From contig NZ_CP016279.1 of assembly GCF_001542625.1 (NCBI RefSeq), positions 8,060,001 to 8,124,000 of the forward strand: DNA of 64,000 bases. The letters are read 5' to 3'. The notes under the pieces were generated by a model that had not been told where the DNA came from, searched no databases, and was given only the letters and a program-made list of their open reading frames with translations. Positions 1-8,502 of the stretch are shown piece by piece. The position numbers and the translations under genes are program-made. This DNA is from Streptomyces griseochromogenes (GTDB taxonomy: Bacteria; Actinomycetota; Actinomycetes; Streptomycetales; Streptomycetaceae). Every line of letters starts with the position of its first letter. Positions within the stretch are counted from its first letter, which is position 1.

Positions 1-1446
1 GGTCAGGGACTTGGTGGCGTTGAGCCGGTCGGCCTCGCGCCGGGACTCGGGGATCAGCGTGCGCTGGATCGTGCCGTTCGAGTACGGCGAGCCGAGGAAG
101 TTGTCCTTGTCGAGGAAGGGCGCGAGGAAGTTGTCGGCGTCGGGGAAGTCGGGGAACCAGCCCATGCCGTAGACGTCGTACTGGCCCTTCCGCTCGGCGG
201 GGCGGAAGGTCGCCCAGGGGTGGCCCTGGATGGTGACGTCGAACAGGCCGCTGCCGTTGAGCTGCTTCTGCAGGATCTCGAACTCCTGCTTGGTGGCCGA
301 GCCGTAGTGGTCGGTGGTGTAGTGCAGCGTCAGCTTGACCGGGCCGGTGATGCCGGCCTTGGTGAGCAGTTCCTTCGCCTTGGCGGTGCTCGGGTTGCCG
401 TACTTGTTGAAGAACGAGTTGGAGTGGCCGGTCAGGGTGGCCGGGACCATCGAGTACAGCGGCTCGGCCTGGGTGCCGTACACCTTGGAGACGACTTCGC
501 CGCGGTTGATGACCTGGGCCATGGCCTGGCGGACGGCCTTGTTCTTCACGGTCGGCGCGTTGGTGTTGAAGGCCAGGTAGCGGATTTCCAGGCCGGGCAT
601 GTCGACCAGATCGACCTTGTCGTCGCCACCGCCGTCGAGCTTCTGGATCTGCGCCGGCGACATGGTGCGGGTCATGACGTCGATGTCGCCCTTGTCGATC
701 GCGGTGCCCATGGCCTCCGCGCTGTCGTAGGAGCGCATCACGACCTTGTCGTTGTTCACCTTCACATAGCCCTTGTAGGAGGGGTTCTTGGTGAAGGTGG
801 CGCTGACGATCACGTTGTCCTTGACGTCGGCCTTGAAGGTGTAGGGGCCGGAGCCGTCGACGTCGAAGCCGTCGCGCAGCTTGTCCTTCGCGTAGTCCTT
901 GGGGTCGACGATGCCGGCGACCGGGGTGGACAGCTTGTACGGGAAGGTGGCGTCGGCCGTCTTGAGGTGGAAGATGACCTCGCGCTTGCCCTGGGTCTCG
1001 ACGGTGTCGATGGTGTTCAGCAGGGCGGAGACACCGCTGTCGGCCTTCAGGCGCAGCGCCCGGTCGATGGAGTACTTGACGTCCTCGGCCGTGACGTCGT
1101 CGCCGCTCGCGAACTTCAGGCCGTCGCGCAGCTTGCAGGCGTAGCGCTCGCTGCCGCTGTCGGTGAAGCCGCAGCTCTCTGCGGCGTCCGGCACGGGCAT
1201 GCCCTCGCCCCTGGGCTGGGTCATCAGGGTCTGCACGGTCTGGCGCAGGATGTTCCAGGTGCCGACGTCGTAGGCGTAGGCGGGGTCGACGGGCGCGGGG
1301 GCCTCGCTCGTGGCGGTGAACCGGTCCGTGGTACCCACGACGATGGCGTCGCCGCTCTTGCTCCCGCTGTCGGATCCGCCGCATGCGGCGAGAACCGGGG
1401 TGAGCAGGCCGGCCACTGCCGGCAGCACCAAAGTCTTGCGGTTCAT
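1..1446 (-). CDS. ABC transporter substrate-binding lipoprotein, peptide/nickel (DppA/OppA) family, 3' end cut by window edge
   Basis: This is an extracytoplasmic solute-binding protein (SBP family 5) that would deliver oligopeptides or a similar solute to an ABC importer. Translation starts at ATG 1446 with a lipoprotein signal ending in the lipobox LAAC (Cys about residue 22), followed by a Gly/Ser-rich linker. The body shows family hallmarks such as FASGDDVTAEDVKYSIDRAL and the later RYLAFNTNAP...VRQAMAQVINR segment. About 482 residues are visible. Family members usually have 530-570, so the C-terminal part and any downstream permease genes lie beyond the left edge. The gene is on the minus strand and no partner permease is visible here. 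Substrate cannot be deduced. Confidence 0.9.
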   Translation of the reverse strand, partial: MNRKTLVLPAVAGLLTPVLAACGGSDSGSKSGDAIVVGTTDRFTATSEAPAPVDPAYAYDVGTWNILRQTVQTLMTQPRGEGMPVPDAAESCGFTDSGSERYACKLRDGLKFASGDDVTAEDVKYSIDRALRLKADSGVSALLNTIDTVETQGKREVIFHLKTADATFPYKLSTPVAGIVDPKDYAKDKLRDGFDVDGSGPYTFKADVKDNVIVSATFTKNPSYKGYVKVNNDKVVMRSYDSAEAMGTAIDKGDIDVMTRTMSPAQIQKLDGGGDDKVDLVDMPGLEIRYLAFNTNAPTVKNKAVRQAMAQVINRGEVVSKVYGTQAEPLYSMVPATLTGHSNSFFNKYGNPSTAKAKELLTKAGITGPVKLTLHYTTDHYGSATKQEFEILQKQLNGSGLFDVTIQGHPWATFRPAERKGQYDVYGMGWFPDFPDADNFLAPFLDKDNFLGSPYSNGTIQRTLIPESRREADRLNATKSLT

Positions 1447-1878
1447 GCGGGGGATTCTCCAGAGCTGTTCGTGTCCGTGTACCCGGCATGCATGGGTGGT
1501 GCGGCGGATCACGGGGGTTGCGGCGATGTTCTCGCGACGAGATTAGTCCGCGCTCGCAGGGCGGTTCACAGCCGTGTGAGCTGAGGCCCCATCACGCAGT
1601 GAAACCGGGTGCGGACAGACCGAAAACCCGACAGCGGCAGGATTAGTGCAGCGTCCCATCAATCGGGACACAAGGGCATGCCGATCCGCCCCGACCGGGG
1701 GTGTTCGGCACACTTGGACAGCGTTGTCGAGGCCTGCCGGCGTGGGGAACGTCACACTTCCAACTGGGTTGGGGGGTACCGGAATTCAGCCGGGCAGCCC
1801 GCTTCGAATTCCAGTTGGGTGTACTCCCCCAGATTTTTGTCCAAGCCGTCCAATGGACTTTGCACGCTGGGTGAACAA
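1447..1878. other. 432-bp intergenic region with nested inverted repeats
   Basis: No convincing gene is seen. The region must contain the promoter of the leftward lipoprotein gene; a possible minus-strand -10 (TAATCT) lies at 1540-1545. Between about 1762 and 1826 there are nested inverted repeats: CCAACTGG ... CCAGTTGG enclosing GGAATTC ... GAATTCC. They could form a hairpin downstream of the HAD gene (its stop is at 1879) or be regulator half-sites. Confidence 0.4.
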
Positions 1879-2580
1879 CTAGCGCATTTCCGTCATCAGG
1901 CCGCGCAGAAATGCCAGGTCGACCTCTTCGAGGGAGGTCACGACGGTGCGCCGCTCGGCCGGGGCGATGGGCGCCACCGAGGGTACGGCGACGACCCGGC
2001 AGCCCGCGGCCTCGGCGGCCTCGACGCCGGTCGCGGTGTCCTCGATCACCGCGCAACGGGCCGGGTCGGCACGGAGGCCGGCGGCGGCGAGCAGATACGG
2101 GTCCGGGTACGGCTTGGTGCGCGACACTTCGTCGCCGGCCACGGTCAGGGCGAAGTGCTGGGGCCCGAGAAAGTCCAGCACGCGGTCGATGATGCGCCGG
2201 TGCGAGGCGGAGACCAGGGCGGTCGGGATCTCGTACTCGTAGAGCTCGGCGAGGAGCCGGGCGGAGCCCGGCATCAACGGCAGGGTGCGGCCGATGCGGT
2301 CCTCGAACCCTTCGTTGAGCAGGGTCGTGAGCTCGGCGAGGGTGATGTCGGCGCCGGTGGCCTCGATCAGGAAGCCCGCGCTGCGGGTCATGGGACCGCC
2401 GACCACGATGTGGCGCCAGGTGTCGTCCAGGGTGTGGCCGAGGGCCCCGAAGACCTCCACCTCCACGTCCCACCAGAAACCCTCGGTGTCCACCAGGGTG
2501 CCGTCCATGTCGAGGAGCACGGCCTGCAGGGCTGATCCTTCGGCCGTACGGGTTCCGAGCGCGGGAACCGTGCTGGTCAT
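1879..2580 (-). CDS. HAD-superfamily hydrolase (beta-phosphoglucomutase / sugar phosphatase-like)
   Basis: The protein has 233 residues and is a cytosolic HAD subfamily IA phosphatase or phosphomutase. Motif I is LLDMDGTLVDTEG, with nucleophile Asp24 and acid/base Asp26. Motif II is the TALVSAS region, motif III the Lys in SRTKPYPDPYL, and motif IV VIEDTATGVEAAEAAG. A helical cap lies between motifs I and II. The start ATG at 2580 was chosen because AAGGAGGT sits at ideal spacing upstream, and because it places motif I near the N-terminus. It lies about 110 bp downstream of metH on the same strand and may be read from it. The substrate is unknown: beta-phosphoglucomutases, 2-deoxyglucose-6-phosphatases and general sugar phosphatases share these motifs. 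Confidence 0.88.
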   Translation of the reverse strand: MTSTVPALGTRTAEGSALQAVLLDMDGTLVDTEGFWWDVEVEVFGALGHTLDDTWRHIVVGGPMTRSAGFLIEATGADITLAELTTLLNEGFEDRIGRTLPLMPGSARLLAELYEYEIPTALVSASHRRIIDRVLDFLGPQHFALTVAGDEVSRTKPYPDPYLLAAAGLRADPARCAVIEDTATGVEAAEAAGCRVVAVPSVAPIAPAERRTVVTSLEEVDLAFLRGLMTEMR

Positions 2581-2690
2581 CCTGGCGCACCTCCTTGAGG
2601 GACGACCAGGCCGGTTCCCAGGAAGGAAACCGGCCTGCGGTGGACCGACCAGTGTACGACTTATCGGATCAGTGCGCTGTGCGGCACGCC

Positions 2691-5600
2691 TCACCGTGCA
2701 TTGAAGTACTTCGCCTCCGGGTGGTGGATCACGATCGCGTCGGTGGACTGTTCCGGGTGCAGCTGGAACTCCTCGGACAGGTGGACGCCGATCCGCTCGG
2801 GTTCGAGGAGTGCGGCGATCTTGCCGCGGTCCTCCAGATCGGGGCAGGCGCCGTAGCCGAGGGAGAAGCGGGCGCCGCGGTACTTCAGGGCGAACATGTC
2901 CTCGATGCCGGCCGGGTCCTCGCCGGCGAAGCCGAGCTCGGCGCGGACACGGGCGTGCCAGTACTCGGCGAGCGCCTCCGCCAACTGCACGGACAGACCG
3001 TGCAGTTCGAGGTAGTCGCGGTAGGAGTTGGACTCGAAGAGCTTGGCCGTCTCCTCGCCGATGCGGGAGCCGACGGTGACGACCTGGAGGCCGACGACGT
3101 CCGTCTGGCCCGACTCCTCCGGGCGGAAGAAGTCGGCCAGGCACAGCCTGCGGCCGCGGCGCTGGCGCGGGAAGGTGAACCGGGTGCGTTCGTTGCCCCG
3201 CTCGTCCAGGATGATCAGGTCGTCGTCCTTGGACACGCACGGGAAGTAGCCGTAGACCACGGCGGCTTCCAGCAGGTTCTCGGTCTGGAGCCGGTCGAGC
3301 AGGCCGCGCAGGCGGGGGCGGCCCTCGGTCTCGACGAGTTCCTCGTAGGTCGGCCCCTCGCCGGTGCGGGCCTGCTTCAGGCCCCACTGGCCCTTGAACA
3401 GGGCGCCCTCGTCCAGCCAGCTCGCGTACTCCTTGAGCTGGATGCCCTTGATGACGCGGGTGTCCCAGAACGGCGGGGTCGGCACGGGGTTGTCGGTGGC
3501 GACGTCGGAGCGGACATGGCCCTCCTCGGGCCGCTCCTCGACCTGGACCGCGGCCGCCTGGCGGACCCGGCGCTGCTTCAGCTCGGGCAGCTGCGCGCCG
3601 GGCACGCCTCGCTTGACGCCGATCAGGGCGTCCATCAGACGCAGGCCCTCGAACGCGTCGCGGGCGTAGCGGACCTCGCCCTCATAGATCTCATGCAGGT
3701 CCTGCTCGACATACGCCCTGGTCAGGGCGGCGCCACCGAGGATGACCGGGAAGCGGGCGGCGAGGCCGCGCTGGTTCAGCTCCTCCAGGTTCTCCTTCAT
3801 GATCACCGTGGACTTCACCAGGAGGCCGGACATGCCGATGACGTCGGCGCGGTGCTCCTCGGCGGCTTCCAGGATCGCGGAGACCGGCTGCTTGATGCCC
3901 AGGTTGACGACGTTGTAGCCGTTGTTGGACAGGATGATGTCGACGAGGTTCTTGCCGATGTCGTGCACGTCGCCGCGGACGGTGGCCAGCACGATGGTGC
4001 CCTTGCCCTCGGCGTCCGACTTCTCCATGTGCGGTTCGAGGTAGGCGACGGCGACCTTCATGACCTCGGCGGACTGCAGGACGAACGGCAGCTGCATCTG
4101 GCCGGAGCCGAACAGCTCGCCGACGACCTTCATCCCGTCCAGGAGGGTCTCGTTGACGATGTCGAGAGCGGGGCGGTCCTCGAGGGCCGCGTCCAGGTCG
4201 GCTTCCAGGCCGTTGCGCTCGCCGTCGATGATGCGGCGCTTGAGTCGCTCCTCCAGCGGGAGGGCGGCCAGCTCCTCGGCCTTGCCCGCCTTCAGGGACT
4301 TCGCGGTGGCGCCCTCGAAGAGCTGCATGAGCTTCTGGAGGGGGTCGTAGCCCTCGGCACGGCGGTCGTAGATCAGGTCGAGGGCGGTGGTGACCTGCTC
4401 CTCGTCGAAGCGGGCGATCGGCAGGATCTTGGAGGCGTGCACGATCGCCGAGTCCAGGCCGGCCTTGGCGCACTCGTCCAGGAAGACGGAGTTCAGCAGG
4501 ATGCGGGCGGCCGGGTTGAGGCCGAAGGAGATGTTGGACAGGCCCAGGGTGGTCTGGACGGCCGGGTGCCGCTTCTTCAGCTCGCGGATCGCCTCGATGG
4601 TGGCGATGCCGTCCCCGCGGGACTCCTCCTGACCGGTGCAGATGGTGAAGGTCAGGGTGTCGATGAGGATGTCCTCCTCGCGGATGCCCCAGTTCCCGGT
4701 CAGGTCGTCGATCAGCCGTTCGGCGATCTCGACCTTCTTCTCGGGGGTGCGGGCCTGTCCCTCCTCGTCGATGGTCAGCGCGATCAGGGCGGCGCCGTGC
4801 TCCCGGGCCAGCTCGGTGACCTTGGCGAAACGGGACTCGGGCCCGTCGCCGTCCTCGTAGTTGACGGAGTTGATCACCGCGCGGCCGCCGAGCTTCTCCA
4901 GACCGGCGCGGATGACGTCGACCTCGGTGGAGTCGAGGACGATCGGCAGGGTGGAGGCGGTGGCGAAGCGGCCGGCCAGTTCCTCCATGTCGGCGACGCC
5001 GTCCCGGCCGACGTAGTCCACGCACAGGTCGAGCATGTGGGCGCCCTCGCGGATCTGCTCGCGGGCCATCTCCACACAGTCGTCCCAGCGGCCCTCCAGC
5101 ATGGCCTCGCGGAACTTCTTGGAGCCGTTGGCGTTGGTGCGCTCACCGATGGCCAGGTAGGAGGTGTCCTGGCGGAACGGCACCGTCTGGTAGAGGGAGG
5201 CGGCGCCCGGCTCGGGCCGAGGCTCGCGCCCGGGCGGGGTGAGGCCCCGGACGCGCTCGACGACCTGGCGCAGGTGCTCGGGGGTGGTGCCGCAGCATCC
5301 GCCGACCAGCGAGAGGCCGTACTCGCGGACGAAGGTCTCCTGGGCGTCGGCCAGCTCGGGCGCGGTCAGCGGGTAGTGGGCGCCGTCCTTGCCGAGGACG
5401 GGCAGGCCCGCGTTTGGCATGCAGGACAGCGGGACACGGGCGTTGCGGGCGAGGTAGCGCAGGTGCTCGCTCATCTCGGCCGGGCCGGTGGCGCAGTTCA
5501 GGCCGATCATGTCGATGCCGAGCGGTTCCAGGGCGGTGAGGGCCGCGCCGATCTCGGAGCCGAGCAGCATGGTGCCGGTGGTCTCGACGGTCACCGACAC

Positions 5601-6206
5601 GATCACCGGCACGTCCAGGCCGAGGGCGGCAAGGCCCCGGCGGGCGCCGAGGACGGACGCCTTGGTCTGCAGCAGGTCCTGGGTGGTCTCCACCAGCAGG
5701 GCGTCGGCGCCGCCGGCGACCAGGCCCTCGGCGTTGCGCTGGTAGGCGTCGCGCAGGGTGGTGTAGGGGGCGTGGCCGAGGGTGGGCAGCTTGGTGCCGG
5801 GGCCGATGGAGCCGAGGACCCAGCGGGGCCGGCCGTCCCGGGCGGTGAACTCGTCGGCGACCTCGCGGGCCACGCGGGCACCGGCCTCGGACAGTTCGTA
5901 CACACGGTCCGCGATGTCGTACTCGCCGAGCGCGGAGTGGTTGGCGCCGAAGGTGTTGGTCTCGACGCAGTCGACGCCCACGGCGAAGTACGCCTCGTGG
6001 ACGGAGCGGACGATGTCGGGGCGGGTGAGGTTGAGGATCTCGTTGCAGCCCTCGAGATGCTCGAAGTCCTCGAGTGTCGGTTCCTGGGCCTGGAGCATGG
6101 TGCCCATCGCTCCGTCGGCGACCACCACACGGGTGGCGAGCGCCTCTCGGAGCGCGGACGCACGGGTCCGGCTGTCGGCGGAAGGGGACGTTGGCAACGA
6201 GGCCAT
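2691..6206 (-). CDS. metH: Cobalamin-dependent methionine synthase
   Basis: MetH transfers a methyl group from 5-methyltetrahydrofolate to homocysteine through methylcobalamin, making methionine in the cytosol. The 1171-residue product has the full modular order. The homocysteine methyltransferase domain (about 1-310) carries the zinc ligands in GLNCATGP and GGCCGTTP. The pterin-binding TIM barrel follows (about 340-600), then the cap and cobalamin domain with the lower-ligand motif DVHDIGKN near residue 750. The C-terminal AdoMet reactivation domain contains GYGACPDLEDR and ends in HHPEAKYF. ATG 6206 was chosen because longer extensions lack domain content and an AGGGAG-type ribosome site precedes it. 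No cobalamin riboswitch was recognised in the short leader. In Streptomyces the gene commonly sits beside gylR, as here. Confidence 0.97.
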   Translation of the reverse strand: MASLPTSPSADSRTRASALREALATRVVVADGAMGTMLQAQEPTLEDFEHLEGCNEILNLTRPDIVRSVHEAYFAVGVDCVETNTFGANHSALGEYDIADRVYELSEAGARVAREVADEFTARDGRPRWVLGSIGPGTKLPTLGHAPYTTLRDAYQRNAEGLVAGGADALLVETTQDLLQTKASVLGARRGLAALGLDVPVIVSVTVETTGTMLLGSEIGAALTALEPLGIDMIGLNCATGPAEMSEHLRYLARNARVPLSCMPNAGLPVLGKDGAHYPLTAPELADAQETFVREYGLSLVGGCCGTTPEHLRQVVERVRGLTPPGREPRPEPGAASLYQTVPFRQDTSYLAIGERTNANGSKKFREAMLEGRWDDCVEMAREQIREGAHMLDLCVDYVGRDGVADMEELAGRFATASTLPIVLDSTEVDVIRAGLEKLGGRAVINSVNYEDGDGPESRFAKVTELAREHGAALIALTIDEEGQARTPEKKVEIAERLIDDLTGNWGIREEDILIDTLTFTICTGQEESRGDGIATIEAIRELKKRHPAVQTTLGLSNISFGLNPAARILLNSVFLDECAKAGLDSAIVHASKILPIARFDEEQVTTALDLIYDRRAEGYDPLQKLMQLFEGATAKSLKAGKAEELAALPLEERLKRRIIDGERNGLEADLDAALEDRPALDIVNETLLDGMKVVGELFGSGQMQLPFVLQSAEVMKVAVAYLEPHMEKSDAEGKGTIVLATVRGDVHDIGKNLVDIILSNNGYNVVNLGIKQPVSAILEAAEEHRADVIGMSGLLVKSTVIMKENLEELNQRGLAARFPVILGGAALTRAYVEQDLHEIYEGEVRYARDAFEGLRLMDALIGVKRGVPGAQLPELKQRRVRQAAAVQVEERPEEGHVRSDVATDNPVPTPPFWDTRVIKGIQLKEYASWLDEGALFKGQWGLKQARTGEGPTYEELVETEGRPRLRGLLDRLQTENLLEAAVVYGYFPCVSKDDDLIILDERGNERTRFTFPRQRRGRRLCLADFFRPEESGQTDVVGLQVVTVGSRIGEETAKLFESNSYRDYLELHGLSVQLAEALAEYWHARVRAELGFAGEDPAGIEDMFALKYRGARFSLGYGACPDLEDRGKIAALLEPERIGVHLSEEFQLHPEQSTDAIVIHHPEAKYFNAR

Positions 6207-6432
6207 GAAGGGGCTCCCTGAGGTGCGACGGCTGTCGGCTATGCGGCTTCCCCGGCATGGGCCGGGCAAGGGGCACGGCGCCAGAGTAACCGGGAGTGGG
6301 CTTGGATGGGCATCGGCGTCCACGAGGCGGACGCGGGCGGCGAGTCCGGATGGCCGAGATGCCACGGGCGGGCCACGACCGATGTAACAGGTGTCGTCCG
6401 ACCATTAGCGGGAGGTCGACATGGACCGGTAG

Positions 6433-6451
6433 TGTTCGACATTGCCGAACA
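6433..6451. promoter_or_regulatory. Candidate GylR operator upstream of gylR
   Basis: TGTTCGACATTGCCGAACA is a near-perfect 19-bp palindrome (arms TGTTCG/CGAACA) 55 bp before the gylR start. A 16/19 match to its reverse complement occurs in front of glpF at 7490-7508. This fits an autoregulated IclR-type repressor that also controls the adjacent operon. Binding by GylR is inferred. Confidence 0.65.
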
Positions 6452-6506
6452 GTGTGTTGCGCCATGCTGTTCGTCGACGGTCGAAGGGGACGGAGGCAGG
6501 ACGCGG

Positions 6507-7271
6507 ATGGCACGGAACATCCAGTCGCTCGAACGGGCGGCCGCGATGCTGCGACTGCTGGCGGGCGGAGAGCGACGGCTCGGTCTCTCGGACATCGCCT
6601 CGTCGCTGGGCCTCGCCAAGGGCACCGCCCACGGCATCCTGCGCACCCTCCAGCAGGAGGGGTTCGTCGAGCAGGACGACACCTCCGGCCGCTACCAGCT
6701 GGGCGCCGAGCTGCTGCGCCTCGGCACCACCTACCTGGACGTGCACGAACTGCGGGCACGGGCCCTGGTGTGGACCGACGACCTGGCGCGGGCCAGCGGG
6801 GAGAGCGTGTACCTGGGGGTCCTGCACCAGCAGGGCGTGCTGATCGTGCACCACGTCTTCCGGCCGGACGACAGCCGGCAGGTGCTGGAGATAGGAGCCA
6901 TGCAGCCGCTGCACTCCACGGCGCTCGGCAAAGTGCTCTCGGCGTACGACCCGGTGGCGCACAGCGAGGCCCTGGAGGCCGACCGCAAGCCGTTCACGGA
7001 CCGCACGGTGTGCGACATGACGGACTTCGAGCACCTCCTCGACATCACACGCGCGCGTGGGTACGCGGCGGACGTGGAGGAGACCTGGGAGGGCGTGGCC
7101 TCGGTGGCCGCGCCCATTCACGACCGGCGCCGCATGCCCGTGGGCGCGGTCGGCATCACGGGCGCGGTGGAACGGCTGTGCCGTGACGGGGAGCTGCGCC
7201 CCGAGCTGATCGCCGCGGTGCGCGACTGCGCCCGCGCGGTCTCCCGGGACCTGGGCGCCGGGCGGTTCTGA
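6507..7271 (+). CDS. gylR: Glycerol operon regulator, IclR family
   Basis: The 254-residue IclR-family regulator equals, from memory, the length of S. coelicolor GylR. A winged helix-turn-helix occupies roughly residues 8-70 (LGLSDIASSLGLAKGTAHGILRTLQ). The IclR effector-binding domain follows (about 85-245, including MQPLHSTALGKVLSAY). GylR represses the glycerol catabolic operon until glycerol or glycerol-3-phosphate is present, and autoregulates. The start ATG 6507 has GGAGG about ten bases upstream and gives the expected family N-terminus MARNIQSLERA. It lies directly upstream of glpFKD in the same direction, separated by a terminator and a promoter region. Confidence 0.93.
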   Translation: MARNIQSLERAAAMLRLLAGGERRLGLSDIASSLGLAKGTAHGILRTLQQEGFVEQDDTSGRYQLGAELLRLGTTYLDVHELRARALVWTDDLARASGESVYLGVLHQQGVLIVHHVFRPDDSRQVLEIGAMQPLHSTALGKVLSAYDPVAHSEALEADRKPFTDRTVCDMTDFEHLLDITRARGYAADVEETWEGVASVAAPIHDRRRMPVGAVGITGAVERLCRDGELRPELIAAVRDCARAVSRDLGAGRF

Positions 7272-7317
7272 GCGGCTCCCGACCGGGGCCGATCCATAAC
7301 GGTGACGAGCGGTGACG

Positions 7318-7343
7318 ACCGGGACGCAAGGCGGCGTCCCGGT
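7318..7343 (+). terminator. Intrinsic terminator after gylR
   Basis: A perfect 10-bp stem (ACCGGGACGC / GCGTCCCGGT) with a six-base loop begins 46 bp after the gylR stop. The T-tract is weak, as is usual in Streptomyces. It separates gylR from the glpFKD promoter region, though read-through is possible. Confidence 0.6.
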
Positions 7344-7429
7344 TCTCGCCCTACCCTGAAATGGACATATCGGGTGATAAGGCACGTGAGCGCGCAAAGA
7401 ACAATAGCTGGCAGCGATCAATAACGATC

Positions 7430-7445
7430 CTGTTTTCGATAACAG
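7430..7445. promoter_or_regulatory. Second palindrome in the glpFKD promoter region
   Basis: CTGTTTTCGATAACAG is a 16-bp near-palindrome (CTGTT/AACAG arms) about 45 bp upstream of the candidate GylR operator. Its half-sites resemble but do not equal the TGTTCG arms of that operator. It could be an auxiliary GylR site or the site of another regulator. Confidence 0.4.
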
Positions 7446-7489
7446 AACTCTTGACGCACGCGTAACGCCGAAGCAAGACTCCCGTCCAT

Positions 7490-7508
7490 CGGTCGGCATT
7501 GTCGAACA
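7490..7508. promoter_or_regulatory. Candidate GylR operator upstream of glpF
   Basis: This 19-bp segment matches the reverse complement of the gylR operator candidate at 16 of 19 positions and keeps the intact TCGAACA arm. It is 130 bp before glpF inside a 367-bp non-coding region (7272-7638) that otherwise holds only the gylR terminator, the 7430-7445 palindrome and presumably the promoter(s). A TAGAGT hexamer at 7527-7532 could be a -10 element. Confidence 0.6.
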
Positions 7509-7638
7509 CCTACCGGCAATACGCGCTAGAGTGTGACAACGCCAAGGGCCAGCACATCGCTCTCACCCCCGAGGGCAGCTCGAACTCCCGGAGGGACCCG
7601 GGGTTCGGTCCCCTGGACGAAGGACAAAGGAGTCGCGG

Positions 7639-8433
7639 GTGTCCAGCTCCGACATCTTCATCGGCGAGACCATCGGTACCGCCATACTCATCCTGCTCGG
7701 CGGAGGCGTCTGCGCCGCCGTGACCCTGAAGGCCTCCAAGGCCCGTAACGCCGGTTGGCTCGCCATCACCTTCGGGTGGGGCTTCGCCGTTCTGACGGCC
7801 GTCTACACCTCGGCGCCGCTGTCCGGCGCCCATCTGAATCCGGCCGTGACACTCGCGCTCGCGATCAAGGACAAGGACTTCAGCAACCTCCCCACCTACT
7901 GGGGCGGCCAGCTGCTCGGCGCCATGATCGGCGCGGCCCTGGTCTGGGTGGCCTACTACGGCCAGTTCCACGCGCACCTGACCGACAAGGAGATCGTCGG
8001 CGGTCCGGGCGCGCAGGCGACGGCGGCCAAGGCCGTCGAGGCCCAGGAGAAGGGCGCCGGCCCGGTCCTGGGCATCTTCTCCACCGGTCCCGAGATCCGG
8101 AACGCGGTGCAGAACCTCCTCACCGAGATCATCGGCACCGTGGTGCTGGTGCTCGCCGTCCTCACGCAGGGCCTGAACGACAAGGGCAACGGCCTGGGCA
8201 CCCTGGGCGCCCTGATCACCTCGCTGGTCGTCGTGTCCATCGGCCTCTCGCTCGGCGGCCCCACGGGCTACGCGATCAACCCGGCCCGTGACCTGGGTCC
8301 GCGCCTCGTGCACGCCCTGCTGCCGCTGCCCAACAAGGGCGGTTCCGACTGGAGCTACGCCTGGATCCCGGTGGTCGGTCCGCTGCTCGGCGGCGCGATC
8401 GCCGCAGGCATCTACAACGTCGCCTTTGCCTAG
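7639..8433 (+). CDS. glpF: Glycerol facilitator, MIP/aquaglyceroporin family
   Basis: This inner-membrane channel lets glycerol diffuse into the cell. The 264-residue protein has six predicted hydrophobic segments and both half-helix NPA signatures: NPA at about 67-69 ([10 protein letters not shown]) and NPAR at about 214-217 ([13 protein letters not shown]). The Asp after the second NPA is typical of glycerol-permeable members rather than strict water channels. The GTG start is preceded by AAAGGAG at good spacing. It is the first gene of the glpF-glpK-glpD operon (gylC in older Streptomyces nomenclature), 69 bp ahead of glpK. Confidence 0.95.
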   Translation: MSSSDIFIGETIGTAILILLGGGVCAAVTLKASKARNAGWLAITFGWGFAVLTAVYTSAPLSGAHLNPAVTLALAIKDKDFSNLPTYWGGQLLGAMIGAALVWVAYYGQFHAHLTDKEIVGGPGAQATAAKAVEAQEKGAGPVLGIFSTGPEIRNAVQNLLTEIIGTVVLVLAVLTQGLNDKGNGLGTLGALITSLVVVSIGLSLGGPTGYAINPARDLGPRLVHALLPLPNKGGSDWSYAWIPVVGPLLGGAIAAGIYNVAFA

Positions 8434-8502
8434 GAAGCAACGAGTCCTCGAGCACGCGCCGTACGTACAGCTTCATCACCACGGATCTTTCAGGAGCACA
8501 CA

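Noticed and set aside
220..1584. Long open frame on the plus strand opposite the binding-protein gene
   Set aside because: It is the high-GC antisense shadow of the lipoprotein. The minus frame has a lipobox, family motifs and proper codon bias.
2595..6221. 1208-codon plus-strand open frame opposite metH
   Set aside because: It mirrors metH codon for codon and is full of Gly/Val/Ala/Asp without any domain; metH is unambiguous.
6207..6300. Cobalamin riboswitch in front of metH
   Set aside because: No B12-box-like sequence or long structured leader was found in the short region before the start.
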